DNA of 64,000 nt. Origin: Elusimicrobiota bacterium. Lineage in GTDB: Bacteria > Elusimicrobiota > Elusimicrobia > UBA1565 > UBA9628. A program made the translations under genes and the position numbers. Below, piece after piece: positions 20,209 through 29,889 of this stretch. The first letter of the stretch is position 1, and every line of letters begins with the position of its first letter. The notes beneath the pieces are model-generated. The model was not told the origin of the DNA. It worked only from the letters and a program-made list of their open reading frames with translations, and ran no database searches. Location of the stretch: the NCBI GenBank assembly GCA_023213235.1, contig CP096137.1, positions 2,280,908 to 2,344,907 of the forward strand, given 5' to 3'.

Positions 20209-22519
20209 CGCGTCCGGATCGGCTCGACGCGCGCGTACTTCGGCAGGCCCGTCGCGGGATCGCGCAGGGCGAGCACGCGCTCGCCGCGGGACGGGATGTC
20301 GGCGGCGACGGCCTCGAGCTCGCCGACCCACGCGACGGTGCGCGCGCGTGACAGCGTCGAGCGGCCGTCGAGGGCGGCGGCGGCTTTCTCGGCCTTCGCC
20401 GGCGAGGATTTCACGTCGGCGAGCAGGCGCTCGAGGCCCTCGGACGACGGCGACGCGGAGCGCAAGCCGCCCGTCGCCAGCGCCGCGCCGTCGGCGGCCA
20501 GCGTCGCGATGTCGCGCGCGTCGGCCGACGAGGTCTCGGCGTCGAGGCGGGCGGAGAGGCCGCGTCCCTCGCGCACGACTCTGAAACCGAGGGCGTCCAG
20601 CTCGCGGGCGAGCTCGTCGTCGCCGCGCTCGGTCGAAATCGACACCGAGCCGCCGCCCTCGGTCGGGCGCAGGTCGGCGGCCACGCGCACCGGGCCGTAG
20701 GCGCCGGAGCCCGAGGCCCAGAGCGCGTCGCCGAACGCGACGACGCCGAGGCCGTCCTTCGATGCGGCGGCGAGCAGCGGCGCGGCGAGCGCGGCGGGAC
20801 CGTCGGAGAGCGCGACGACCTTGCCCGCGCCGCGCACGCGGGAGAACGCCGCGGCGCCGCGCTCGCGCGCGTCGGCCGCGTAGCGCCCCGCCCAGTGGCG
20901 CAGGCCGCCCTCTCCGGCCAGCGACTCCTCGAGGGCCGGGGTCAGGCGGTCGGACGGCGTCAGGCGGGCGAGCGCGACGGCGGCCTCGAAGGACGCCGAC
21001 AGCCGCGCGACTCGCGCGGCTGCGCCGGACTCCCCGTAAAAGTCTCGTGGGCGGCGGCGGCTTTGGCCGCCAGCGCGAAGGCGGCGCGCGCGCGGGCGAC
21101 CGTCGGCCTAGGCGCGCCGGCGGCGCGCGCCGCGGCCTCGCCGGAGGCCGTCGCCTCTCGCCACGCGGCGGCGGCGGCGCGCAGGCGCAGCGTCGTCTTC
21201 GCGTCGGCGACGGACGGCAGCGAGCGGCCGGGCAGCAGCGACAGGAGACCGTTCCACGCGCGGGCCGCCTGCATCTTGAGCCACGACCACAGCGTGCCGG
21301 TCGCCGCGGTGAGCCAGGTCTCGCCGGCGGCCTCGGCGCGCGCCGCGATCGCCGAGCGCAGGCCGGGCTTCGCCGCGAAGCGCGCGTACGCCGCGGCCAG
21401 CGGCGAGGGCAGCAGCGCCTCGGCCTTGAGCGCGAACGACGCGCCGAGCGAGGGTATCTTCTCGACGGCGGAGCCCGGCAGGGCGGCGGCGTACGTCCCG
21501 TCGCGCTTGACGACCCAGACGCGCGGCGCGGAGCCGCGCGCGGCGCCGGGCTTCGTCGCGTCCGCGAGCGCGCGCTCGACGCCGGCCTTGAGGCGGTCGC
21601 CGTTGGAGATCAGCGGGCGGCCGGGCGCTCCGAGCAGCTCCTGCCAGGAGTCGAGAGACTTGACCAGTCGCTTGGTCTCGGCGGACTGGCCGGCGGAGGC
21701 CGCGGCGTACGCGGACTGCGCGAGTTCGGAGAGCGAGACGTCGGCCTTCCTGCGCGCGAAGCCGCGGACGGCGTTCGAGACGGCCTCGGCGGCGGCGGCG
21801 GGCAGGGCTTCCTTCGCGGCCTCGAGAGCGGAGCGGTAGAGCCCGGGGGCGTCGGCGGGCGCGGCGTTGTTGGCGACGCCGACGAGACCCGCGATCTTCT
21901 CGCGCGCGGTCGTGAAACGGCCCGCCACGCCGGACGCGCCGGCCGAGGACGAGACGTCGCCCGTGCCGGCGGCGGAGTCGTACGCGCGATCGAGCGCGCG
22001 GCGCACGGAGAGCCCGTCGCCGGCGCCGGCGGCCTCGGAGTCGCGGCCCTTCGAGATCCCGCGCGCCGTCTCGTCGAGCATGGAGGAGGCCGTCGCGGCG
22101 GGCGCGCCGTCCCGGCCCGCCGGGATGGACGCGTCGGCCGACGGGTTCGCCGCGGCCGGAACGGCCGCGGCCTTCGGGGCCGTGCGGACGGGGGCGGCCT
22201 TCGCGGGGCCGGCGCCGACGGGCGCCGCCGGAATGACGCCCTGGACCTGGACGGGCACGGCGCCGTTGACGGGAAGGGCGCCGGCGGGAGAGATCACGTT
22301 CGGCGCGGGCGTCGCGCCGCTGAGCGACGGCGTCAGTCCGAGGCCGGGCGTCAGGGCGGCGCCGCCGATCGGAGACGAGGGATTTCCCAGGATGGAGCCG
22401 ACGGCGCCGGTGGGGCCGCCCGTGTTGGTGTTCCCGCTCGTGGTCGGGCGCTCGACGGGCTGGGCCCCGGCGAGAGCGGACAGGAAGACGGCGCACGGCG
22501 CGAGGAAAGTCAGGCGCAT
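20205..22519 (-). CDS. Large secreted Ala-rich protein of unknown function (frameshifted)
   Basis: About 770 residues: a signal peptide (MRLTFLAPCAVFLSALAGAQ), a low-complexity stretch (SGNTNTGGPTGAVGSILGNP and Pro/Ala-rich sequence to about 150), Ala-rich helices, then a more globular C-terminus (GKVVALSDGPAALAAPLLAA, VVAFGDALWASGSGAYG, RTVAWVGELEAVAADIPSRG). One frame change near 21040 (TTTT should be TTTTT, giving ETFYGESG). No family is recognised. A TATAAT box at 22542-22537 and TAGGAG before the ATG give a conventional leader. Its stop overlaps the start of the PEP-utilising-like gene, so the two secreted proteins are made together. Confidence 0.6.
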
Positions 22520-22536
22520 GTCGAGCTCCTACCTAT

Positions 22537-22542
22537 ATTATA
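22537..22542 (-). promoter_or_regulatory. -10 box (TATAAT) with conventional leader
   Basis: TATAAT lies 17 nt before the ATG at 22519 and the leader holds TAGGAG, so this operon is not leaderless. The rest of the 119-nt divergent intergenic region has an inverted repeat GGGCC-CAAA-GGCCC near 22577 and a TATACT/TACTAT run facing the plus-strand gene. Confidence 0.65.
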
Positions 22543-22638
22543 CCGATTATGCCCGGTCGCCGGGGGCGGCGCCTGGGCCCAAAGGCCCAAGGCTTATACT
22601 ATCATACCCCGCCCGGCGGCCGACCGCCAGGCCCGACG

Positions 22639-23443
22639 ATGCGCTCCTCCCACGCCGCCCTCGCCGTCTGCGTCCTCATCGCCGCCGCCGCGGCGGAAGC
22701 CTGCGCGCCTGGCGGGACCCGAGTCCCCGGCCCCTAGCCGCCGGCGACGAGCCCGCGCGCCTCGAGGTGCGGCGCCCGCGCGAGGACCTGATCCTGACGC
22801 GCGCCCCCGGCGGCCCTTGGACGCTCGAGCGGCAGAACGGCGATCTCGCGGACGGAGAGGCCGCCGCCGCCCTGCTCGAGGGCCTGCGCCGCCTCGAGTT
22901 CGGCCCCGCGCTCGAGGCCGGCTCGGTCGCCTCCGGCCTCGGTCCCGCCGACTCCGTGCGCGTGCGCGCGCTCGACGCGTCCGGCCGGGAGCTCTTCGAC
23001 GGCTGGTTCGGCCGGCGCGTCTTCGCGCGCTCCGCCTACTTCCGCGCGCGCGACGGAGCGCCCGTGCGCCTGGCCTCCGGCCTCGACCCCGACCTGCTGA
23101 CGCGGCCCGCCACGGACTGGCGCGAACCGCGGCTGATGCCCGGCGGCTGCCCCGGCGGCCTCGAGGCGTCGACGGGGGACCGTGGCGGCGCCTGCCGGAC
23201 GCGACGGCCCTCGAGCTGTGCTCCCTGCGCGCCGCGCGTTGGGCCGACGAGGCGATCCCCGGGCTCGACGGGTTCGACAAGCCGCTGCTGCGGCTGCGCG
23301 CGCCGGACGGGCGCGGCTTCATCGTCGGCGACCGCCGCGGCGTCGAGCGGCTCGTGCGGGTCGTCGGTCGGGCGTCGCCCCTGCGCGTGCCCGCCGCCCC
23401 CGTCGAAACCGCGGCCTCCGATTTGATAGGCTCCCGTCCATGA
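22639..23443 (+). CDS. DUF4340-like envelope protein (frameshifted)
   Basis: The product has an N-terminal hydrophobic segment (HAALAVCVLIAAAAAEA) and then a DUF4340-type domain. This shows EDLILTRAPGGPWTLERQNG, AAALLEGLRRLEFGPALEAG, SVRVRALDASGRELFDGWFG and VRLASGLDPDLLTRPATDWR. Such proteins are membrane-anchored, extracytoplasmic and usually near ABC exporters; their role is not established. Frame changes near 22715 and 23175. The stop overlaps the next ATG (ATGA). Confidence 0.65.
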
Positions 23444-24387
23444 ACGACAAACTCGACCGGGAGCTCTGGACCGCCCTGCTCCGCCGTCCCGACGCGTCGC
23501 TGAAAAAGCGCGCCCTCGAACTCTGGACCGCCGCCGGAATCATTTCCCTGATCGCCTTCGCCTGGGCCGAGCCCTTCAGCGCCTCGCTGCCCGCGTGGAC
23601 GAAGCCCTTCGTCATGTTCCTGCGCGGCGTCCTGCTCGTGGAATCCTTCGGCTACGCCTACCACCGCTTCTTCCAGCACGTCGGCTGGCTCACGCGCCGC
23701 TCGAAGACCGTGCGCCGCAACCAGATGTTCCACTGGCTCCACCACATGGTGATCTACCCGATCGGCGCGCACTACCGGCGCGACACCGGCTACGTCGCCT
23801 CGGAGACCGGCCTGGCCACGTCGTGGACCGTGCCCGGCATGATCGTCGCGGGGCTCGTCGTCTGGACGCACGGCTTTACGCTGGCGACCCTCGGCTTCAT
23901 ATCCGGCGTCGCCTGCTACGCCAAGTTCATCGTGGACGAGACGCACTCGCGCTTCCACCTCGTCAACCACCGCTGGAAGGACTCGGCCTACTTCAAGAAC
24001 CTCGCCGACATCCACCTCCTTCACCACTGGGACCAGGCCATGAACTTCACGATCGTCCACCCGCTCATGGACATGCTCTTCGGCACCTACATCAGCCCCG
24101 CGACGCACCGCGAGCACATCGCGGCCGTCGTCAACGAGGACACGCTGACGTTCTCCGACGCGACGAACTGGCGCTATATGCTGAAAGAGGCCTCGCCGGC
24201 GGAGTACGCGGCCTTCATCACGCAGGCCCGGCGCCATCCGCGCTCGATCCGCAAAGTCGAGCAGTTGATCGCGTGCCTCGAGCGGCGTCTTAAGATCTTC
24301 CCGGCCGAGGTGGAAGCGCTCGACCTGCACGTGCGCGCGACCGATCTCCTCGCGCTGATCAAGCCGGCCCCCGCGCCCGCCGCGTGA
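23440..24387 (+). CDS. Fatty acid hydroxylase/sterol desaturase-family membrane protein
   Basis: A complete 315-residue di-iron membrane protein with the His clusters of this superfamily: HRFFQH, MFHWLHHM, DETHSRFHLVNHRW and DIHLLHHWDQAMNFT. There are four or five hydrophobic segments. These enzymes hydroxylate or desaturate lipid acyl chains or sterol-like molecules at the inner membrane; the lipid substrate is unknown. The ATG overlaps the upstream stop, but a TAGGCT hexamer also ends 7 nt before it, so it may additionally have its own leaderless promoter. Downstream SDR and epimerase genes suggest a lipid-modifying operon. Confidence 0.82.
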   Translation: MNDKLDRELWTALLRRPDASLKKRALELWTAAGIISLIAFAWAEPFSASLPAWTKPFVMFLRGVLLVESFGYAYHRFFQHVGWLTRRSKTVRRNQMFHWLHHMVIYPIGAHYRRDTGYVASETGLATSWTVPGMIVAGLVVWTHGFTLATLGFISGVACYAKFIVDETHSRFHLVNHRWKDSAYFKNLADIHLLHHWDQAMNFTIVHPLMDMLFGTYISPATHREHIAAVVNEDTLTFSDATNWRYMLKEASPAEYAAFITQARRHPRSIRKVEQLIACLERRLKIFPAEVEALDLHVRATDLLALIKPAPAPAA

Positions 24388-25172
24388 CCCGGGCGCTCGT
24401 CACCGGCGCGACCTCCGGCCTCGGGCGCGAGGCCGCCGTCCAGCTCGCCCGCCGCGGCTGGAAGGTCGCCGTGTCGGGCCGCCGCGAGGAGCAGCTCCGG
24501 GAGACCGCCCGGCTCGTCAAGGAGGCGGGGGGCGAGCCGCTCGTCCTGCTCGGCTCCGTCACCGATCCCGCAGTCGTGAAGGCCCACTACGCCGAGCTCG
24601 AGAAGGCCTGGGGCGGCGTCGACTACGCGCTGCTCAACGCCGGCGTCGGCGACATGATGGACGCCGCCGTCGAATTCAGCACGGAGTCGATCATGTGGAC
24701 GTTCGACGCGAACGTCTTCGGCGTCTGCCGCTGGATCGAGGCCGTCCTGCCCGGCATGCTGTCCAGGAAAATGGGCGTCATCGCGGGCGTCGCCTCGCTC
24801 GCGGGCTTCCGCGGCCTGCCGAAGTCTGGGCCGTACTCGGCCAGCAAGGCGGCGCTCATCACCTTGCTCGAGTCGACGCGCATCGACCTGCGCGGCACCG
24901 GCGTCGACGTCGTCACGGTCTGCCCCGGCTTCGTGCGCTCCGAGATGACGGCCCGCAACGAGGTCGAGTCGATGCCCTTCCTGATGGAAACCGCCGACGG
25001 CGTCGCCGCGATGCTCCGCGGCATCGACGCGCGCGAGCGCGTCGTGCACTTCCCGTGGCAGCTGTCCTACACGACGAAGTACGTCCTGCCCGCGATCCCC
25101 GATTTTCTATACGAGCCCTTGGCCCAGAAGTTCGCGCACAAGCGCAAGAAGAAGCCGTCCATGCCGAAATGA
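24384..25172 (+). CDS. Short-chain dehydrogenase/reductase
   Basis: A complete 262-residue classical SDR: cofactor motif TGATSGLGREAAVQLARRGW, ALLNAGVGDMMD (NAG), GVIAGVASLAGFRGLPKSGP leading to the catalytic Tyr-x3-Lys in YSASKAALITLLEST, and VCPGFVRSEMT. It reduces or oxidises an unknown carbonyl with NAD(P). The C-terminal basic tail (KRKKKPSMPK) may bind membrane. The start codon GTG overlaps the hydroxylase stop and its own stop overlaps the ankyrin-caspase start, so it lies inside a tightly coupled four- or five-gene operon. Confidence 0.88.
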   Translation: MTRALVTGATSGLGREAAVQLARRGWKVAVSGRREEQLRETARLVKEAGGEPLVLLGSVTDPAVVKAHYAELEKAWGGVDYALLNAGVGDMMDAAVEFSTESIMWTFDANVFGVCRWIEAVLPGMLSRKMGVIAGVASLAGFRGLPKSGPYSASKAALITLLESTRIDLRGTGVDVVTVCPGFVRSEMTARNEVESMPFLMETADGVAAMLRGIDARERVVHFPWQLSYTTKYVLPAIPDFLYEPLAQKFAHKRKKKPSMPK

Positions 25173-26718
25173 ACAGAATTACGATCATCTCCTACGTTTT
25201 GGCCGCCATCGCGACGCTGAGCGGCTGCGCCGGGGGCGGTGCCCACGTAAATAGCCCCTTCGAAGCCGCCGTCGTCGCCGGAGACGACGCCGCGGCTTCC
25301 CGGGAACTCGAGAAGCTTCCGCCGCTGGACTCCTCGAACGCGTATTGGCCCTTGGTTCGAGCGGCCGGCTACGGGAAAGTTGATTTACTCAAGCGGTTGC
25401 TCGATCGCGGAGCCCCGGTCACGGTCAACAACAAAGGGTGGACTCTGCTGCATGCGGCCGCCGCGGGAGGGAGACTGGAGACATCGAGACTTCTCGTGGA
25501 GCGCGGGTGCGCCGTCGATGCCCCGGATGAAGAGGGTTATACTCCACTCATGATGGCCGCAGGAAGCGGAAACCTCGACCTCGTGAAATTTCTTCTCTCG
25601 AAGGGCGCTGATTTTCGCGTCGCATTATCGCGGCCGACCAATCCGGAGAGGGGCCTCACGGCTGTCGGACAAGCGGCGCGCTCGAACCGACCGGAAGTAG
25701 TGAGTTACCTCGTCAGCCTGGGCGCTGAGACGGAGGAGTCCATTGCCGCGTTAGACCGTGATGCCGAATTCACACGTAAGAATGGCTACACGGACCATAC
25801 TGGCATGCTTTTGAACGGCAAGGCCGCCGAGTTGCTGCGTCGTTACACGGTCAAAACCACCGCGACCGCCGCGCCCGTTTCCGGAGTGACCAAGGCGGAT
25901 CTCGAGGCACTCATGAAGGCCGCCGCCGCGAAGCCCGCCGAGGCTCCCGCGGCGGCCGAGATCAAGTCCGACGTCGACGCGCCGTCGTACAAGGCCGCGC
26001 AAAATCCCGATGCGTTCGCCGTCGTCGTCGGCGCGGAGAAGTACGACGGCCTGCCCGACGCGAAGTTCGCCGAACGCGACGCCAAAGCGATGGCCGCTCA
26101 CCTCGTCGCGATGGGCTACCCGCAACGCAACGTCATGGTGCTGACCGGCTCGCGGGCGACGAAGACCGGGCTGCTCAAGAACCTCGAAGCCTGGCTACCC
26201 AACAACGTGACCGAGAAGTCGACCGTGTTCTTCTACTTCTCCGGACACGGCGCGCCCGACGCCAAGTCCGCGCAGGCTTACCTTGTGCCCGTCGACGGCG
26301 ACCCGCAGTATCTCGAGGAGACGGCCTATCCGATCAAGCGCCTTTACGAGAAGCTCGGCTCGCTCAAAGCCAAGCGCGTGATCGTCGCGCTCGATTCCTG
26401 CTTCTCCGGCGCGGGAGGGCGCTCCGTGCTCGCGCCGGGCACCCGGCCGCTCGTCGGGAAGTTCGACGTCGAGCCCAAGGCCGCGAAGATCACCGCATTG
26501 ACCGCCTCGGCCTCCTCGGAAATCAGCGGATCCTCCGACGCGCAGGGACACGGCTTGTTTACCTACGAACTGCTCAAGGCGCTCGGCGAGACCGCGGGCC
26601 GCGGCACCGTGGGGAGCTCTACTCAGCGCTCAAGACGCGCGTGCAGGACGAGGCGCGGCGCCAGAACCGGGCGCAGACGCCGCAGTTGACGGGCGCTTCC
26701 GACCTCGGACTTAAATGA
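25169..26718 (+). CDS. Ankyrin-repeat metacaspase lipoprotein (frameshifted near 3' end)
   Basis: A protein of about 516 residues: lipoprotein signal ending in LSGCAGGG, four or five ankyrin repeats (about 30-220; KGWTLLHAAAAGGRLETSRL, EGYTPLMMAAGSGNLDLVKF), an Ala/Pro linker and a caspase p20-like domain. The domain starts FAVVVGAEKYDGLPDAKFAE and carries the catalytic His in FFYFSGHGAPDA and Cys in VIVALDSCFSGAGGRS. Caspase-like proteases of this kind cut after Arg/Lys or Asp. One G is missing near 26612 (GTVGELYSALKTRV). The ankyrin half has visibly lower GC and different codon use than its neighbours, suggesting a separate origin. Confidence 0.85.
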
Positions 26719-27600
26719 AGGTCTTCGTCACCGGCGCGACGGGCTACATCGGCCGCGCCGTGGCCGAGGCGTTCCGCCGCAAGGGCCACCAGGTGGCCGG
26801 GCTCACGCGCTCGGCCGCGAAGGCCGCCGAGCTCGACGCGCGCGAGATCGAGCCCGTCGTCGGCGACATGCGCGACTACTCGACGTGGGAGAAAGGCGCT
26901 TCGGGCGCCGACGTCCACGTGCACTGCGCGGTCGAGTACGGCGCGGAATATCAAGCCTTGGACCGCGCGACGGTGGAGGCGCTGCTCGGCCTCGGCGGGC
27001 GGCTCATCTACACGTCCGGCGTCTGGCAGTACGGCCCCTGCGGCGACGCGCCCGTCGACGAGACCGACGCGTTCACCGGCAAGCCTCTGCTGCCGTGGCG
27101 GTCCGACCACGAGGAGCTCGTGATGCTGTCCCGCGGCCTCGTCATCCGCCCCGGCTGCGTGTACGGAGCGACCGGCGGCCTGACGGCGCTGTGGTTCGAG
27201 GGCGCCGCCGAGAAGAAGGCCGCGCCGATCGTCGGCGAGGGAAACAACCGTTGGGCGATGATCCACCGCGACGACCTGGCCGAGCTGTACGTGCGCGCCG
27301 CCGAGCGCGGCGCCGACGGCGCCCTGTTCAACGGCGCCGACCGCTCGCGCCAGACCGTGCGCGAGATGGCCTCCGCCGCGTCGAGGGCGGCCGGCGCCGA
27401 GGGCGCCCTGCAGTCGCTGACCTTGGGCGCCGCCGAGAAGCGCTGGGGGGATGGCGCACGGCCTGGCCCTCGACCAGCTCATCGACTCCTCGAAGGCGAC
27501 GCGCTACCTCGGCTGGGAGCCCCGCTTCGAGGGCTTCGTCCAGCACGCCGACCGCCTCCACGCCTCCTGGAAGGCGGGCCGCCGGGAGCCCCCGGCGTAA
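26715..27600 (+). CDS. NAD-dependent epimerase/dehydratase (extended SDR, frameshifted)
   Basis: An extended SDR of about 294 residues: MKVFVTGATGYIGRAVAEAF (TGATGYIG cofactor loop), VVGDMRDYS, LIYTSGVWQYGPCGD with a substrate-site Tyr, VIRPGCVYGATGGLTALWFE and WAMIHRDDLAELYVRA. It resembles nucleoside-diphosphate-sugar epimerases and NmrA-like reductases; the substrate is unknown. The frame changes near 27448 and the end (HGLALDQLIDSSKATRYLGW) is in another frame. The ATG overlaps the caspase stop (ATGA). Confidence 0.8.
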
Positions 27601-27624
27601 TTGCTATACTGACGGCACAACAAA

Positions 27625-28665
27625 ATGGATAAACCACACGATTCGACCGCCGAACACCTCTCCGAGACCGGCCCTCTCGGCACCGAGGACGCCGTCCACG
27701 TCGCCGTCGCCCCGGCCCCCACCGCCGACCCGATCGACGCGACGCCCTACGCCGACGCCGCCCGCTACAGCGTCCCGGCCTCCCCGATCGAGAACGTCCT
27801 GCTCATCGACGGCGACAACGACCCGCACGTGCCGCCGGACGCGCGCGTGACGCGCCACACGCTCGTGCGCGTGTTCCTGCGCCCCGGCGCGCTGCTGCCG
27901 CGCAACCTCGAGAAGCCGTTGGCCCGGCTGCCGAACTTCTGCACGGTCACCTCGCCCAAGGGCGGCGCCAACGCGGCCGACTTCGTCATGAGCCTGCACG
28001 CCGGCATGCTGCACGCCGTCCTGCCGCAGAGCGTCCCGTTCCTGATGGTCACCAACGACGCGACGCTGACCGCCATGACGGCCGAGCTCCAGCGCCTGGG
28101 CCGCGTGGCCACGGTGTGGACCTCGCACCGCGACATGGAGGCCGAGCTCGTCGAGGCGGAGAGCGGGACTACCGGCGGCTACGAGAGCGCCGGCACGACC
28201 AAGGCCAAGAACCACCGGCGCCGCGGCGGTCGCGGCCGCTCGACTTCCTCGCGCGGCACGTCGTCTTCTTCCTCGTCCCGCGGCGGCCGCTCGCGCGGCG
28301 GACGCGGCCGCTCGTCGTCCCGGTCGACGCCCCCGGAGGCCGCCTTAGAAGGCGCGCAGGCCGCGCCGCCGCCCGCGCCCGTCTCCGACGAGCCGCGCAA
28401 GGCCGGCGGCAAGACGCTCGCCGAGGCCGCCTGGACCTACGCGTCGCGCCTGCAGCGCATCAAGGACGTGCCGTCGCGGGTGAAGACCTTGCTCAACGAC
28501 ATCAAGAACCGCGCCGGCAGCCACGGCTTCAGCCCCGAGGAGATCCTCGAGGAGCTCAAGCGCAACCACGGCGTGCGCGTCGACGGCCAGGGCCGCGTCG
28601 CGGTCGACCGGGTGAAGCCCGTCGTCTCCGAGGAGCCCGCCTCGCCCGAGGAAGCCGCCTCGTGA
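27625..28665 (+). CDS. NYN/PIN-like putative nuclease with RGG/SR-rich linker
   Basis: A complete 346-residue protein. Residues 50-190 form a NYN-like nuclease fold: ENVLLIDGDNDPHVPPDARV with acidic metal ligands, NAADFVMSLHAGMLHAVLPQ with another Asp, and PFLMVTNDATLTAMTAEL. A very basic, low-complexity region rich in Arg, Gly and Ser (about 195-235) follows, then a C-terminal helical domain (RVKTLLNDIKNRAGSHGFSP, EEILEELKRNHGVRVDGQGR). It probably binds and cuts RNA; the RGG-like segment would give nonspecific RNA contact. TATACT lies 14 nt before the ATG; no ribosome binding site is seen. Confidence 0.75.
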   Translation: MDKPHDSTAEHLSETGPLGTEDAVHVAVAPAPTADPIDATPYADAARYSVPASPIENVLLIDGDNDPHVPPDARVTRHTLVRVFLRPGALLPRNLEKPLARLPNFCTVTSPKGGANAADFVMSLHAGMLHAVLPQSVPFLMVTNDATLTAMTAELQRLGRVATVWTSHRDMEAELVEAESGTTGGYESAGTTKAKNHRRRGGRGRSTSSRGTSSSSSSRGGRSRGGRGRSSSRSTPPEAALEGAQAAPPPAPVSDEPRKAGGKTLAEAAWTYASRLQRIKDVPSRVKTLLNDIKNRAGSHGFSPEEILEELKRNHGVRVDGQGRVAVDRVKPVVSEEPASPEEAAS

Positions 28666-29290
28666 GGCTCGCGGCGGCCGTCCTGCTGCTCGTCGCGGCG
28701 GGGGCGTCCGCCGCCCCGAAGAGGAAGGCCGCGCCCAAGACGGAATCCGCGCGCCCGTACGGGCGCGTCGTGAAGTCGTCCTCCAAGATCTCGCCCGGGT
28801 CCGACGGCCCCGTGTTCCGCGAGGGGCGCGTGACGATCCTCCTCTCCGAGACCGAGGTCGAGGAGGAGTTCAAGGCCGGACCCAAGACCAAGATCACCCT
28901 CGACGGCAAGGCCGCCAAGTTCGGTAAGGCTGCGGTTGTTGGCGCCATAGTCCTGCGCGCCGACGCCGACCCCAAGACCAAGGAGCTGCGCGCGCTCGAC
29001 CTCAAGTCGGGGCCGCGTCCCGCCGAAGCCGAAGCCCCCGCGGAGGCCGCGACCTACGCGGCGGGCCCCGTCGAGGGCGAGGTGGCCAATATCGACGTGA
29101 TCAAAGGCCTGCTGTCCGTGCGCGTCGGACGCCAGACGATGCGCGACCTCCTCGTCGACGACGGCACGCGCATCGCGGGGAGAGCGGCCAGCCGCTCGAC
29201 TTCGCGGCCATCAAGATCGGCGACGGCATCCGCGCGCAGTCGGCGGACGGACGTACGGCGACCGAGATCCTCGTCCGCATCCCGCGCTGA
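28662..29290 (+). CDS. Secreted protein of unknown function (frameshifted)
   Basis: About 209 residues with signal peptide VRLAAAVLLLVAAGASAAP (GTG start overlapping the upstream stop). Two related beta-rich segments follow: REGRVTILLSETEVEEEFKA with TKITLDGKAAKFGKAAVVGA, and VEGEVANIDVIKGLLSVRVG with RQTMRDLLVDDGTRIAG. These resemble the DUF5666-like metal- or polymer-binding repeats of secreted proteins, which is a weak match. One G is missing near 29178 (AGESGQPLDFAAIKIGDGIR). Function is unknown. Confidence 0.6.
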
Positions 29291-29293
29291 GCG

Positions 29294-29889
29294 ATGCGCC
29301 CCGCGCAGCGCCTGCGGGCGCTGGAGTCCGAGCACTCGGGCCCGCTGACCCTCGCCGAGCTCGCCCATAAGCTGAGGCACTCCGGGTTCGGCCTCGTCAT
29401 CGTGTTCGTCAGCCTGCCGTTCCTCCAGCCCGTGCCGCTGGCGGGACTCTCGACCGTGGTCGGGGCCTTCATCGCCTGGATGGGCTGGCAGCTGGCGACG
29501 GGCGCCAAGGAGTTGACGGTGCCGGCCTGGATCGGCCGCCGCCGCTTCGAAGAGAAGCCGCTGCGCCTGTTGCTCGGAACGGCGCGCCGCGTCTTCGCCC
29601 TCGTCGAGAAGCTCGCGCGCCCGCGCTGGAGGGCACTCGCGCGCGCCGAGGCCGCGGCCGGAATGGGCATCGCGCTGAGCGGGGGCTGCTGGCCCTGCCG
29701 TTTCCGATCCCGCTCTCGAACATGATCTGCGCCAGCCCCGCGGTCCTGCTCGCGCTCGGCCTGCTCGAGGAGGACGGCCTGCTGGCCTTCCTCGGCTGGC
29801 TCGCGCTGACGCTCGCGGTGTGCTTCCACGTCGGCCTCGCGCTCCTCGGCGTCGAGGGGCTTCGCGCGGCCCGCTCCGCGCTGCTCTAG
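29294..29889 (+). CDS. ExoD-family membrane protein (frameshifted)
   Basis: About 198 residues matching the ExoD (exopolysaccharide synthesis) family: LTLAELAHKLRHSGFGLVIV, SLPFLQPVPLAGLSTVVGAF, GRRRFEEKPLRLLLGTARRV, then after the frame change LLALPFPIPLSNMICASPAV and LALGLLEEDGLLAFLGWLAL. ExoD proteins are inner-membrane proteins first found in rhizobial exopolysaccharide mutants; their biochemical role is not settled. G6 read as G5 near 29690 breaks the frame. The 3' end overlaps the convergent phoU by 4 bp. Confidence 0.82.
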
